NCBI GenBank assembly: GCA_016124945.1
Contig: WGMT01000016.1
Coordinates: forward strand, 1-64,000
Length of the DNA stretch: 64,000 nucleotides
Direction: 5' to 3'
From: a bacterium
Lineage (GTDB): Bacteria > Chloroflexota > Anaerolineae > Caldilineales > Caldilineaceae
A program made the position numbers and the translations under genes. A model generated the notes under the pieces. That model was not told the DNA's origin and did no database searches. It saw only the letters and a list, made by a program, of their open reading frames with translations. Shown piece after piece: positions 37,384-45,783 of the stretch. Numbering within the stretch: position 1 is the stretch's first letter; each line of letters starts with the position of its first letter.

Positions 37384-37489
37384 AGAAGCAATTCAAATGC
37401 AGCAGCGGATTTCGTAGTACGTAAAACGTGGCCCTCAGGGGCACCGAATACGCGGTTGGGATGTTAGCAGAATTCACCTGAACTCAGCA

Positions 37490-37729
37490 CTAGTGTATAA
37501 AAGTTGATACAAGTTCTAGAATCTTGCGCCCGACTTCGCCGATAGGCTGCAAAATTGTCACCATATCCACAACCCGTGTATGGTTAATGTTGTGGTTCAC
37601 GTTGTAACCAGCCAGCGCCAATTCGGTGGCCGCAAAAACAGGCTGTACAGCATTAAACAGGACGCCTGTTAGAACGAGAATGAGGACAAATCGAATGGTC
37701 AGAGACTGAGCTGGGTTCTGGCTGAACAT
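37490..37729 (-). CDS. Small secreted protein of unknown function
   Basis: 79 residues with a clear signal peptide (a hydrophobic stretch FVLILVLTGVLFN and AFA-like cleavage region QPVFAA). A mature part of about 45 residues has no known domain. GCGGAG lies 8 bp before the ATG at 37729. The upstream start at 37753 is possible but gives a non-typical N-terminus. It is convergent with recF. Confidence 0.6.
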   Translation of the reverse strand: MFSQNPAQSLTIRFVLILVLTGVLFNAVQPVFAATELALAGYNVNHNINHTRVVDMVTILQPIGEVGRKILELVSTFIH

Positions 37730-37858
37730 GTCTACACTCCGCAAGTGACACACAAATTCAAAGGAAGCGCTTTGTGAATCTGCTCACAGTATAGGCTGAA
37801 TCCGAATCTACAATCCTTGCAGTATTCTGACAACCCTTCAAATAAAGCATACCCCAAA

Positions 37859-39067
37859 ATGACCGAACGACTCTACTACAACGACGCCTATACCACCCAC
37901 TTTGAAGCCAATGTAACACAAAGCCGCGTCATCGACGGCCACACCGCTGTGGCACTGGATCGCTCCTTCTTTTACCCAACTTCAGGGGGGCAGGCCCACG
38001 ATCTGGGCACGCTCAACAGCGTCCCTGTGATCGACGTACAGGTAGACGACGACGGCGTGGTGTGGCATGTCCTCGGCAGGGCGGCGAAGCTGGAAAACCC
38101 CGTCTCCGGTGAAATCAACTGGCTGCGCCGCTACGATCATATGCAGCAACACACAGGGCAGCACTTGCTTTCGCAGGCATTTTTCCACGAACTGGGGCTA
38201 GAGACGGTCTCCGTTCACTTTGGCGATGCGTTTTCCACATTGGATCTCGACGTAGAGGATCTCAGCACCGCACAACTGGCCGCAGTGGAAAATTACACCA
38301 ACGCCGTCGTGTGGGAGAACCGCCCGATCTACACCTATTTTGTCGCCGACGCCGATCTGGCATCGATTTCCTTACGCCGCCCGCCCAAGGTGACGGGACA
38401 GATCCGCATTGTGGAGATCGAACAGTTCGATTGGTCTGCGTGTGGTGGCACTCATGTACGGCGCACAGGCGAGATCGGTGTAGTGGCGCTGCTGCGCACC
38501 GAAAAAATCCGGCGGCAGACGCGTGTCCACTTTTTGTGTGGGGGGCGCGTGGTAGAAGATTACCGGCGACGGCGCACTTTGCTTGGCAACATCTCGTCTT
38601 TGCTCGACACCCACTACGAGAACACGCCCGAATTGGTGGAGAAGTTACAAGCACAGAACCGTGATCTGGATCGTCAACTGCGCACCCAGCAAGAAGAATT
38701 GATCACCTACCGCGCCCGCACCCTGCTAGAGTCGGCGCGACAGGTGGGCAAGGTACGACTGGTGGCCCAGGCAATGCGGGGGCTGGATCCCAACGCGCTC
38801 AAGGTGCTGGCCTCCACCTTGCAAGCAGAACCGCGCACCGTGGTGCTGCTTTGCTGCGAAAGCAACGGCAAGGGGACAGCCATCTTCGCCCGCGCCGCCG
38901 ATGTGGACCTCAACGCCGGTCAACTCGTGCGCGATGTGCTCAGCCAGTACGGCGGCGGCGGTGGTGGACGTCCTGACTTTGCCCAGGGCGGCGGCATGTC
39001 CGCAGAGACGCTGGAGGCTGTCCTGGCGACGGCGGTGCAGAAGGCCATTGAGCAGATCCAAGGCTAG
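37859..39067 (+). CDS. AlaX-like alanyl-tRNA editing protein with DHHA1 domain
   Basis: 402 residues. The editing domain has the zinc ligands HTGQHLLSQ and SACGGTHVRRTGEI, as in the AlaRS editing domain. A coiled region and a C-terminal DHHA1 domain (GGGGGGRPDFAQGGG) follow, making it the long AlaX-L type. It hydrolyses Ser- or Gly-tRNA(Ala) made by mistake. ATG at 37859 starts the family domain. It ends in a four-base overlap with the convergent permease gene (CTAG shared by both stops). Confidence 0.92.
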   Translation: MTERLYYNDAYTTHFEANVTQSRVIDGHTAVALDRSFFYPTSGGQAHDLGTLNSVPVIDVQVDDDGVVWHVLGRAAKLENPVSGEINWLRRYDHMQQHTGQHLLSQAFFHELGLETVSVHFGDAFSTLDLDVEDLSTAQLAAVENYTNAVVWENRPIYTYFVADADLASISLRRPPKVTGQIRIVEIEQFDWSACGGTHVRRTGEIGVVALLRTEKIRRQTRVHFLCGGRVVEDYRRRRTLLGNISSLLDTHYENTPELVEKLQAQNRDLDRQLRTQQEELITYRARTLLESARQVGKVRLVAQAMRGLDPNALKVLASTLQAEPRTVVLLCCESNGKGTAIFARAADVDLNAGQLVRDVLSQYGGGGGGRPDFAQGGGMSAETLEAVLATAVQKAIEQIQG

Positions 39068-40164
39068 GTCGGCGCTTCTTCTTCGGAAAACACCGTCGGC
39101 TCAATGGCGTCATCGCCCTGTTCCTCCATCAACAATGTGGGTTCGATCCACAGATGGCGAGCGATCACCTGTAACGCGCCCACAATAGGGATGGCAAGAA
39201 TGGCCCCGACAACGCCGTTGAGGCTGCTGCCGGCCACAATCGCGATGACAACCAAAAGTGGGCTGATGCCGACGCTGGCCTCCATAACCCGCGGAATGAG
39301 CACACTTGCCTCCAACTGTTGCACCAGCAAATACCAACCCGCCACCAGCAAACCAATCAGCGGCGAAACCGTCACCCCTACCAGGATTGCCGGGATCGCG
39401 CCCAAAATCGGCCCAATGTAGGGAATGAACTCAAAGAGCGCCGCCACCACAGCCAGAGCCAACGCATTGGGCACACCCAGCAGCAACAGCCCAACAAGGC
39501 TGGCCACCCCCACAATCAAGCTCAGCGTCATCTGTCCGCGCACATAGGAACCAAGGGTCACCTCTACATCGGTCCAGATCAATTCGATCCGCTCGCGCTG
39601 ATCGCTAGGGCTCATGCGCAGCACAAACTTCAACATCTTCTCGCGTAGTGTCAGCCAGTAGAAACACATCACCAGCACCAGTAGCACCTGCCCCAGGACT
39701 GTGCTGGCTGTACGGGCAAAGGGCCATGCCTGCTCGTAAGCAACTGCTTCAAACTGTGCAATCAACTCCTGCGTCTGTTCAGGCAACTGCCCCACCGGCA
39801 TAAGCACACGGAAACGCTGCCAGACGAAGATGACCAGATTGCGCAGCACCTCTCGCACCTGCTCAACAATGAAGTCCTCTTCGGTGAACTGCATCACCAG
39901 GCTAAACATCGGTGGAATCGTAAAAACGGCCAGCAATACAAAGCCGACGATCAGGAGTAGGTAGATTATCAGAATAATCAGACTGCGCGGAATATTAAAC
40001 GCTGCCAGCCGCTCCACATATGGGCGAAGCGTCGACGCAAGGATAATCGCCAAGAAGAGGACGACAACCGTATCGATAACGCGGTAGAGTAAGTAGGCGC
40101 AAAAAAGAGCGACCAGGACGGCAAAGGTTTTGAAAAATAGATCGCGTGGACTCATCTCTGTCAT
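39064..40164 (-). CDS. AI-2E-family membrane permease
   Basis: About 366 residues with seven to eight hydrophobic segments. The pattern FEFIPYIGPILGAIPA and PLLVVIAIVAGSSLNGVVGAILAIPIVGA is the hallmark of the PF01594 family. Functions reported in the family range from Na+(Li+)/H+ antiport to export of signal compounds, so no substrate is assigned. The start is unsure: ATG codons at 40155, 40164, 40191 and 40215 all lack a good ribosome binding site. Confidence 0.87.
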   Translation of the reverse strand: MTEMSPRDLFFKTFAVLVALFCAYLLYRVIDTVVVLFLAIILASTLRPYVERLAAFNIPRSLIILIIYLLLIVGFVLLAVFTIPPMFSLVMQFTEEDFIVEQVREVLRNLVIFVWQRFRVLMPVGQLPEQTQELIAQFEAVAYEQAWPFARTASTVLGQVLLVLVMCFYWLTLREKMLKFVLRMSPSDQRERIELIWTDVEVTLGSYVRGQMTLSLIVGVASLVGLLLLGVPNALALAVVAALFEFIPYIGPILGAIPAILVGVTVSPLIGLLVAGWYLLVQQLEASVLIPRVMEASVGISPLLVVIAIVAGSSLNGVVGAILAIPIVGALQVIARHLWIEPTLLMEEQGDDAIEPTVFSEEEAPT

Positions 40165-40393
40165 TTCGTTAGTTGGGGGGAAAGTCAGCATGAAAATTTG
40201 ATGACGATCCACCATAACATAGAGAAAGATAGACTCCCATGTGCGTAGACATAGACGGTAGATACAACTTTACGCACAGTCACAGCAAAAACCGTCGCCT
40301 GGAGAAACGACCTTCCGGGAAGGTAGCGAACGACCAGAAACTCGGGCGATCCCCGACAATTTGCGCCAGATCGAGAAATGTTGGATCTTGGTT

Positions 40394-40399
40394 TATAAT
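40394..40399 (+). promoter_or_regulatory. -10 element (TATAAT) before minC
   Basis: TATAAT at 40394-40399 would start transcription near 40406. This rules against the upstream in-frame start at 40239 for MinC and supports GTG at 40437. No clear -35 box is seen. Confidence 0.5.
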
Positions 40400-40436
40400 A
40401 GGTGACTATTCAACCCATCATTGCGTGAATGGTCTT

Positions 40437-41678
40437 GTGAACGAAGAAAAAACGCCCCCCCCAATAACGCATACAGAAAGTTCCACTCCCCCATCGCCTG
40501 CTCACGAGCAGACGCAGAATCCTCCTGCCAAGCCGGCACCGGTGGAGCAAAAACGGTTGCGCGCCGACGCAACCAACGCCGAAGACACAACCAACGCCGG
40601 TGAACAAACGACCGTTGAGGACAGTGGAGATCGCACAGACAGCGCCAAACTGGCTGAAGAGTCAAAACTTGCCCCAGCAAATGAACCGGTCAATGAGACG
40701 ATTACAGCGGGCGGCGCGCCGGCGGTGCGTATCCTCGGGCGCGGTGACGGAGTGGTGATTCAACTCGCCGAAACAGAATTTGTCTGGGGGCAGATGCTGG
40801 AAATGCTCACCGCACACCTGAGCCAGGCCCACGGCTTCTTCCGCGGCGAACGGGTGACATTGGAATTGGGCGCACACGCCGTGGGCGCACGCGATCTACA
40901 AGAACTGCTCAACGTCCTCGGCGAACAGGAAGTACAACTACGGCTGCTACGCACAGTCCACCCCGGCGTACACCAACTTGGCCAGGACATGGGCCTCGCC
41001 GTCGCCTGGCAGGATCAAGATCCGGCAGAGAACAAACCACGCCAGAGTGCCGTAGACAGCACTGCCAACTGGGAAGTCCTCTTGAGCGGGCGGCGGCGCA
41101 ACCCGGCGCGCACCGTGACCGATTTCGAGATGCCTTCAGATGTGGTGGAAGCCATCGCCGACGCCGTCCAGAGTGAGCGCCGCGGCGCACCACCTGCCGA
41201 CAGCACGAAACGCAGCGAAGATGAGATCGCACCGGCCGTCCACTCCACGGTAATCGAGCACCCAACGGCGCCGGATCTACTACAACGTATCTCTGCGCCG
41301 CCCTACCTCTATCGCGGGACGCTTCGCTCCGGCCAGATTTTCCGCCACGCCGGTTCGGTGATTGTGGTGGGCGATGTGAATCCCGGCGCCCAGGTGGTGA
41401 GCGGCAGCGACGTCTACATTTGGGGGAAACTGCGCGGGGTTGTCCATGCCGGGGCAATGGGCGACGAAAAGGCCGTCATCGGCGCGTTGGATTTTGAACC
41501 GGTGCAGGTGCGCATCGCCGGCTTTATTGCTATGTCACCCCGCGGCAATGCCAGCGATCCAGGACGATGGTTCTGGAAACGGCAGGCCACCGATCGGCCA
41601 GAGATCGCCCGCGTCGTCAATGGGCAGGTCGTCGTCGACCACTGGGACGCGCGCATGCCCAACAAATCAGGCCGGTAG
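40437..41678 (+). CDS. minC: Septum site-determining protein MinC
   Basis: About 413 residues. A long low-complexity Pro/Thr/Ala/Glu-rich N-terminal part (about 1-85) precedes a MinC-N-like domain (about 90-195). The C-terminal beta-helix domain (about 285-370) has GSVIVVGDVNPGAQVVSGSDVYIWGKLRG, cut here only for description, and the AGAMGDEKAVIGA segment. It blocks FtsZ ring formation away from the division site. The start GTG at 40437 has a poor Shine-Dalgarno; a -10 box at 40394 supports it. minD follows 96 bp downstream. Confidence 0.85.
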   Translation: MNEEKTPPPITHTESSTPPSPAHEQTQNPPAKPAPVEQKRLRADATNAEDTTNAGEQTTVEDSGDRTDSAKLAEESKLAPANEPVNETITAGGAPAVRILGRGDGVVIQLAETEFVWGQMLEMLTAHLSQAHGFFRGERVTLELGAHAVGARDLQELLNVLGEQEVQLRLLRTVHPGVHQLGQDMGLAVAWQDQDPAENKPRQSAVDSTANWEVLLSGRRRNPARTVTDFEMPSDVVEAIADAVQSERRGAPPADSTKRSEDEIAPAVHSTVIEHPTAPDLLQRISAPPYLYRGTLRSGQIFRHAGSVIVVGDVNPGAQVVSGSDVYIWGKLRGVVHAGAMGDEKAVIGALDFEPVQVRIAGFIAMSPRGNASDPGRWFWKRQATDRPEIARVVNGQVVVDHWDARMPNKSGR

Positions 41679-41774
41679 ACCGCACTGCGGCTTGTTCTGT
41701 CCATCCGGCATCCTCAGATGCCTACTCCACATCAAAATCGTGAATCGCTGAGATTCGCGTCAGAGGAGCACCCC

Positions 41775-42569
41775 GTGGCCGGTGTTGTCATCACAGTCAC
41801 ATCAGGCAAAGGCGGCGTCGGCAAGACAACGACCACTGCCAACCTTGGCACAGCCCTGGCCATGGCCGGTCATCGCGTGGTTGTGGTGGACGGGGACATC
41901 GGCCTGCGTAATCTGGACATTATCATGGGGTTGGAAAGCCGTGTTGTCTACAACCTCATCGATGTGATCGAAGAGCGCTGCACGCTGGAGCAGGCGCTAA
42001 TCCACGACAAACGTGTAGAGAATCTCGCCCTCTTGCCGGCCTCGCAGACCCGCGACAAGAGCGCAGTGCAGCCCGATCAAATGGTGAGCATCGCTGTCAA
42101 GCTACGTGAACGGGCCGATTATGTCCTCATCGATTCGCCGGCGGGGATCGAACTGGGCTTTCAAAACGCCATTGCCCCGGCAGACGAGGTGCTGATTGTC
42201 ACCACGCCTGAAATCAGCGCACTGCGCGATGCCGACAAGGTGATTTACATCATGGAGCGCGACATGGACGTTGCGCCCCGGCTCATCATCAACCGCTACA
42301 ACTCGCGTCTGGTGCGTCACGGTGACATGCTCAGCCGGCAAGACATCCTCGATATCTTAAGTATCGATCTTTTGGGGATCGTGCCCGACGATGATAGCAT
42401 AATCGTCTCCACGAACCGGGGTCGTCCTGTGGCACTGGATCGGGGAGCGTACGTAAGCACGGCATACCACAACATCGCACAGCGCATCTTGGGGTATAAC
42501 GTGCCGCTGATGTCTTTTCAGGAAAAAAGTTGGTGGTCAGCTATCCGCCGTTTGTTCGGCCGCAGTTAG
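41775..42569 (+). CDS. minD: Septum site-determining ATPase MinD
   Basis: 264 residues. The deviant Walker A is SGKGGVGKTTT, switch I is DGDIGLRNLDIIMG and switch II is DSPAGIE. The C-terminal SFQEKSWWSAIRRLFGRS is the amphipathic membrane-targeting helix. GTG at 41775 with GAGGAG 8 bp upstream is preferred over ATG at 41718, because it gives the normal MinD N-terminus. No minE follows. Confidence 0.93.
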   Translation: MAGVVITVTSGKGGVGKTTTTANLGTALAMAGHRVVVVDGDIGLRNLDIIMGLESRVVYNLIDVIEERCTLEQALIHDKRVENLALLPASQTRDKSAVQPDQMVSIAVKLRERADYVLIDSPAGIELGFQNAIAPADEVLIVTTPEISALRDADKVIYIMERDMDVAPRLIINRYNSRLVRHGDMLSRQDILDILSIDLLGIVPDDDSIIVSTNRGRPVALDRGAYVSTAYHNIAQRILGYNVPLMSFQEKSWWSAIRRLFGRS

Positions 42570-42581
42570 CGGCAGAGGCCT

Positions 42582-43682
42582 ATGTTTGCAGAACGCTCGC
42601 TCTGGCGACATTTCGATAAGTGGCTCTTTCTGGCTGTGTTGTTGCTTTGTGGGATCAGCATCGCCATGGTCTACAGCGCCACCAAAAACACAATTGATTT
42701 GAGTGATTACTGGTTACGCCAACTCCGTTTCCTCGGATTCGGGTTGGTGATATTGTTGATTGTGGCAGCCTTTGATTACCGTCACCTGGAGTTGTTGGCC
42801 CAACCGGCCTACTTGGGGCTGGTGGGTGTTCTCGTGCTCGTCTACCTGTTTGGTACGGTGCAGGGTGGTTCGCAGCGCTGGATCAGCATCGGTGGCACCC
42901 TCGTCCAACCAACCGAGTTGGGCAAATTTCTACTCATTATCTTCTTCGCCTGGTATCTGAGCCGCTTCCAAGAACGCTTGCGTAAATTCCAATATCTGAT
43001 CGCGGCGATGTTCTTCCTGGCGATTCCGCTAGCGCTGGTCTACCTGCAACCTGACCTGGGCATGACTGTCACCTTTGCCTTTATCGGCGGCACAATGATC
43101 TTGGTGAGCGGGATTCGGCTGTGGCATCTGGTCGCTCTGGGCGGCACCGGGCTGGCGGCGCTCCCGTTTCTGTGGATGACGCTGGAAGGCTACATGCTCG
43201 AACGTATTCAGATCTTCCTCGATCCCAGTTCCAACCGAGCGGCGTCGTACAATGTAGATCAAGCGTTAATCAGTGTGGGCAACGGCGGTTGGTTGGGCAT
43301 GGGCTGGGCAAACGGCAGCCAGAACCAGTTGCTTTTCTTGCGAGTACGCCACACCGACTTCATTTTTAGCGTTATCTCCGAGGAATTGGGCTTCCTGGGC
43401 ACCACCCTCGTGCTGTTGTTGATCTTCTTTGTGATTTGGCGACTGGTCCGCGTCGCCGAATTGGCACAGGACCAGTTCGGGCGTCTGCTTACCGTTGGCG
43501 TCGTGGCGTTGCTCTTCTTCCAAACGTTCATCAACGTTGGCATGAACATGAGCATCGTCCCTGTGACGGGTATGACATTGCCCTTTATCAGCTATGGCGG
43601 CAGTAGTCTGCTTTCAATGATGGCCGCCATCGGTCTGGCGCAAAGCGTGATCATGCGCCACCGAAAAATGGACTTCACATAA
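42582..43682 (+). CDS. rodA: Rod shape/division SEDS glycosyltransferase (RodA/FtsW family)
   Basis: 366 residues with about ten membrane segments. SEDS motifs: GSQRWISIGG, QPTELGK, LQPDLG and PFISYGGSSLL. SEDS proteins polymerise lipid II together with a class B PBP. It starts 12 bp after minD, so MinCD and this cell-wall enzyme form one operon. The length and motifs fit RodA a little better than FtsW, but the split is not sure. Confidence 0.92.
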   Translation: MFAERSLWRHFDKWLFLAVLLLCGISIAMVYSATKNTIDLSDYWLRQLRFLGFGLVILLIVAAFDYRHLELLAQPAYLGLVGVLVLVYLFGTVQGGSQRWISIGGTLVQPTELGKFLLIIFFAWYLSRFQERLRKFQYLIAAMFFLAIPLALVYLQPDLGMTVTFAFIGGTMILVSGIRLWHLVALGGTGLAALPFLWMTLEGYMLERIQIFLDPSSNRAASYNVDQALISVGNGGWLGMGWANGSQNQLLFLRVRHTDFIFSVISEELGFLGTTLVLLLIFFVIWRLVRVAELAQDQFGRLLTVGVVALLFFQTFINVGMNMSIVPVTGMTLPFISYGGSSLLSMMAAIGLAQSVIMRHRKMDFT

Positions 43683-43862
43683 TTCCAGCCATCGTACTTC
43701 CGCCCAAGGGTGCATCGCGTCCAGCGGTCAGGAGGAATCGGTGGCTTTTGCTTTTCCGTGCCTTGCGTGAGGATGTGTATGTTTCGTGATTCGTATTTCC
43801 ATGTTGCCGTTCAGTACCATCCTCACGCCCATGCCGACTTTTCGGCCAAGTGAGGAAGTACC
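43683..43862. other. Spacer with an 11-bp inverted repeat
   Basis: GCGTGAGGATG (43765-43775) pairs with CATCCTCACGC (43818-43828). No gene is seen. It may act as a leader or end structure between rodA and the secreted protein. Confidence 0.4.
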
Positions 43863-44417
43863 ATGAAAAAGTTGTTCAAAATTGCTGCACTCGGCACATT
43901 GCTCTTTACCTGTGCAGTGAGTGTGATCCACGCAGAAGAGATGACCAATGCCGACAGTGAGCCGGTTGAGGTGCCTGCTGAAGCAACTGCCGAGATTCGC
44001 CAGGCCAATCAGCAGTGGGTCTCCACCTATCTCGATCTCCGGCCCAGCTACTACCAACCAACACCGCTACCGCTGCGTGGGCTGGCGATGTACTACAACC
44101 CCGGCATCATGGACAGAGTACTCGTCAACCAACTCAGTTGGGGCGACGTCACCGCATGTGACGAGTGCATCGGGCGTGTGGCCCTCCTCCGCGAAGGGGA
44201 CATGGACCGCCGTGTCTGGCTCCAACGCCCCGGTCACCCCGCCGAAGGACCGTTCTGGGTCATCGATCAGGCGGCCAAGCACGATGTCCCCGGCCTCGTG
44301 CGCCGCAACTGGGCCGTGGACGTAGACTACGAAACAGCCATGCGCTGGGAAATGCGCGGCCCGATCCCGATTGTGGTGTTGGCTGAGCCGGAGCAGGCGT
44401 TGTCGATAGAAGATTAG
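43863..44417 (+). CDS. Secreted protein of unknown function, possibly RlpA-like
   Basis: 184 residues with a signal peptide (MKKLFKIAALGTLLFTCAVSVIHAEE reduced here to its start MKKLFKIAALG and end IHAEE). The mature part contains ECIGRVALLREGDMD, EGPFWVIDQAAKHD and RRNWAVDVDYETAMRWEM. This pattern of short conserved blocks resembles a double-psi beta-barrel domain, but the match is weak. GAGGAAG lies before the ATG. Confidence 0.65.
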   Translation: MKKLFKIAALGTLLFTCAVSVIHAEEMTNADSEPVEVPAEATAEIRQANQQWVSTYLDLRPSYYQPTPLPLRGLAMYYNPGIMDRVLVNQLSWGDVTACDECIGRVALLREGDMDRRVWLQRPGHPAEGPFWVIDQAAKHDVPGLVRRNWAVDVDYETAMRWEMRGPIPIVVLAEPEQALSIED

Positions 44418-44419
44418 TG

Positions 44420-44515
44420 CGTAACTCGTAATGCGTAATTCGTCAACGAAAATATGCGTCAATTGGGAAAGATCGTGTCAACCAATTACGCGTTACGAAT
44501 TACGCATTACACCCT
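44420..44515. repeat. Flanking repeat, left copy
   Basis: Contains a perfect 16-bp inverted repeat (44428-44443 with 44495-44510; GTAATGCGTAATTCGT). The whole segment aligns with 45690-45790 on the other side of the oxidoreductase gene, with shared blocks GTCAACG, CAATTGG, AAAG-GATC and AATTACGC. Confidence 0.7.
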
Positions 44516-44534
44516 CCCACGAAAGGACATTCCC

Positions 44535-45689
44535 ATGCCCCACTCTCTTCCTCTGCGCGTGGCCATCATCGGTACGGCCAGGCGATCCGATTATCTGTAT
44601 GGGCCGATTTTACAGGCACTGCCTGATCTGGTGACGTTGGTTGGCGTGTGGGGACGGAGCGAGGCATCGGCGCGGCGACTGGGTGAGAGCCTGGGCGTGC
44701 CCTGGTTCACAGACCTGGACAAGCTCGTGCGTGAGACCGATCCACAAATCGGCGTTGTGTCGGTGAGTTATGCCGCCAATGGAGAGGTGGGGCTGATGGC
44801 GGTGGAAGCGGGGCTGCATGTTCTGCTCGAAACGCCTATTGCCCACAAGTTGAGCGAAGCCGACGCCATCATCGCAGCCGCCAACCAACGAGGACGCAAA
44901 ATCGAGGTGGCAGAGCAGTTCCACCGCCGCCCACTGGAGCAGATCAAACTGAAGATGATCGAAGCCGGTCTTTTCGGCCAGGTCTATTCGTCTTTCAACG
45001 ACTTTGCCGGCCACGGCTATCACGGTGTCAGTGTCATGCGCAGCTACCTGGGCTTTGACGCCGTCCCCTCGCAGGTGACCGGCACAGTGCGCCAATATGC
45101 TCTGACGTCGCACTGGTCGCGCATCGGCAACAAGACGGCCCCCCGCCCCGAAACACAAGAACACGCCACCGTTGAATTCACAGACGGTCGCCTGGGCATC
45201 TACCACTGGACGAACATAGGCTATGATTCACCGTTGCGCTGGTGGCGCAGCAGCCGCTTTCTGGCCGAAAAGGGGATGGGTATCACCGTAGGCGTTGGCC
45301 TTGACGTGGAAGAACGTCTTTCACTACTTACGCCCGACGTCGAAGCGCCATTCTTCGTCACGGTAGAGCGGCGCTGGGAACGTGTAGATGGCGGAGCACT
45401 CATCAGCATGGTCGCCCACACCAACGATCCCATCCACCCCACCGTGCGCTGGGACAACCCCTTCCGTCCTCAAAAACAGGGACACGGTGTGCAATGGCAC
45501 GACGACGAAATCGGCGTGGCCGGTTGCCTGCTCAGCCTCGTCGACGCCGTGCGCAACGACGCCGAGCCCACCTACGGTCCTCTACAAGCGCGCCTGGATC
45601 AAGAGATCGTCATCGCCATGCGCGAATCGTCCAAAGCGGGCGGCGTGCCGGTGACGTTGCCGTTTGATCCTGCAGCGCAGAGTGTGTGA
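44535..45689 (+). CDS. Gfo/Idh/MocA-family protein with altered catalytic motif
   Basis: 384 residues. The N-terminal Rossmann part has RVAIIGTARRSDYLYGP and VVSVSYAANGEVG. The family signature EKP is replaced by ETP (LLETPIAHK), so the usual catalytic Lys is missing at that place, though a Lys occurs four residues on. The C-terminal domain is normal in length. It may bind NAD(P) without standard dehydrogenase activity. ATG at 44535 has AAAGGA upstream. Both sides carry copies of one intergenic repeat. Confidence 0.85.
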   Translation: MPHSLPLRVAIIGTARRSDYLYGPILQALPDLVTLVGVWGRSEASARRLGESLGVPWFTDLDKLVRETDPQIGVVSVSYAANGEVGLMAVEAGLHVLLETPIAHKLSEADAIIAAANQRGRKIEVAEQFHRRPLEQIKLKMIEAGLFGQVYSSFNDFAGHGYHGVSVMRSYLGFDAVPSQVTGTVRQYALTSHWSRIGNKTAPRPETQEHATVEFTDGRLGIYHWTNIGYDSPLRWWRSSRFLAEKGMGITVGVGLDVEERLSLLTPDVEAPFFVTVERRWERVDGGALISMVAHTNDPIHPTVRWDNPFRPQKQGHGVQWHDDEIGVAGCLLSLVDAVRNDAEPTYGPLQARLDQEIVIAMRESSKAGGVPVTLPFDPAAQSV

Positions 45690-45783
45690 GTGAGGCGTAA
45701 TCCGTAATGCGGAATTGGTCAACGGAATTGGTCACCAATTGGAAAGGATCACCGTCAACGAATTACGCATCACGGATTACGCA
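45690..45783. repeat. Flanking repeat, right copy
   Basis: GCGTAATCCGTAATGCG (45695-45711) pairs with CGCATCACGGATTACGC (45766-45782) with one mismatch. It aligns with the left copy at 44420-44515. Confidence 0.7.
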
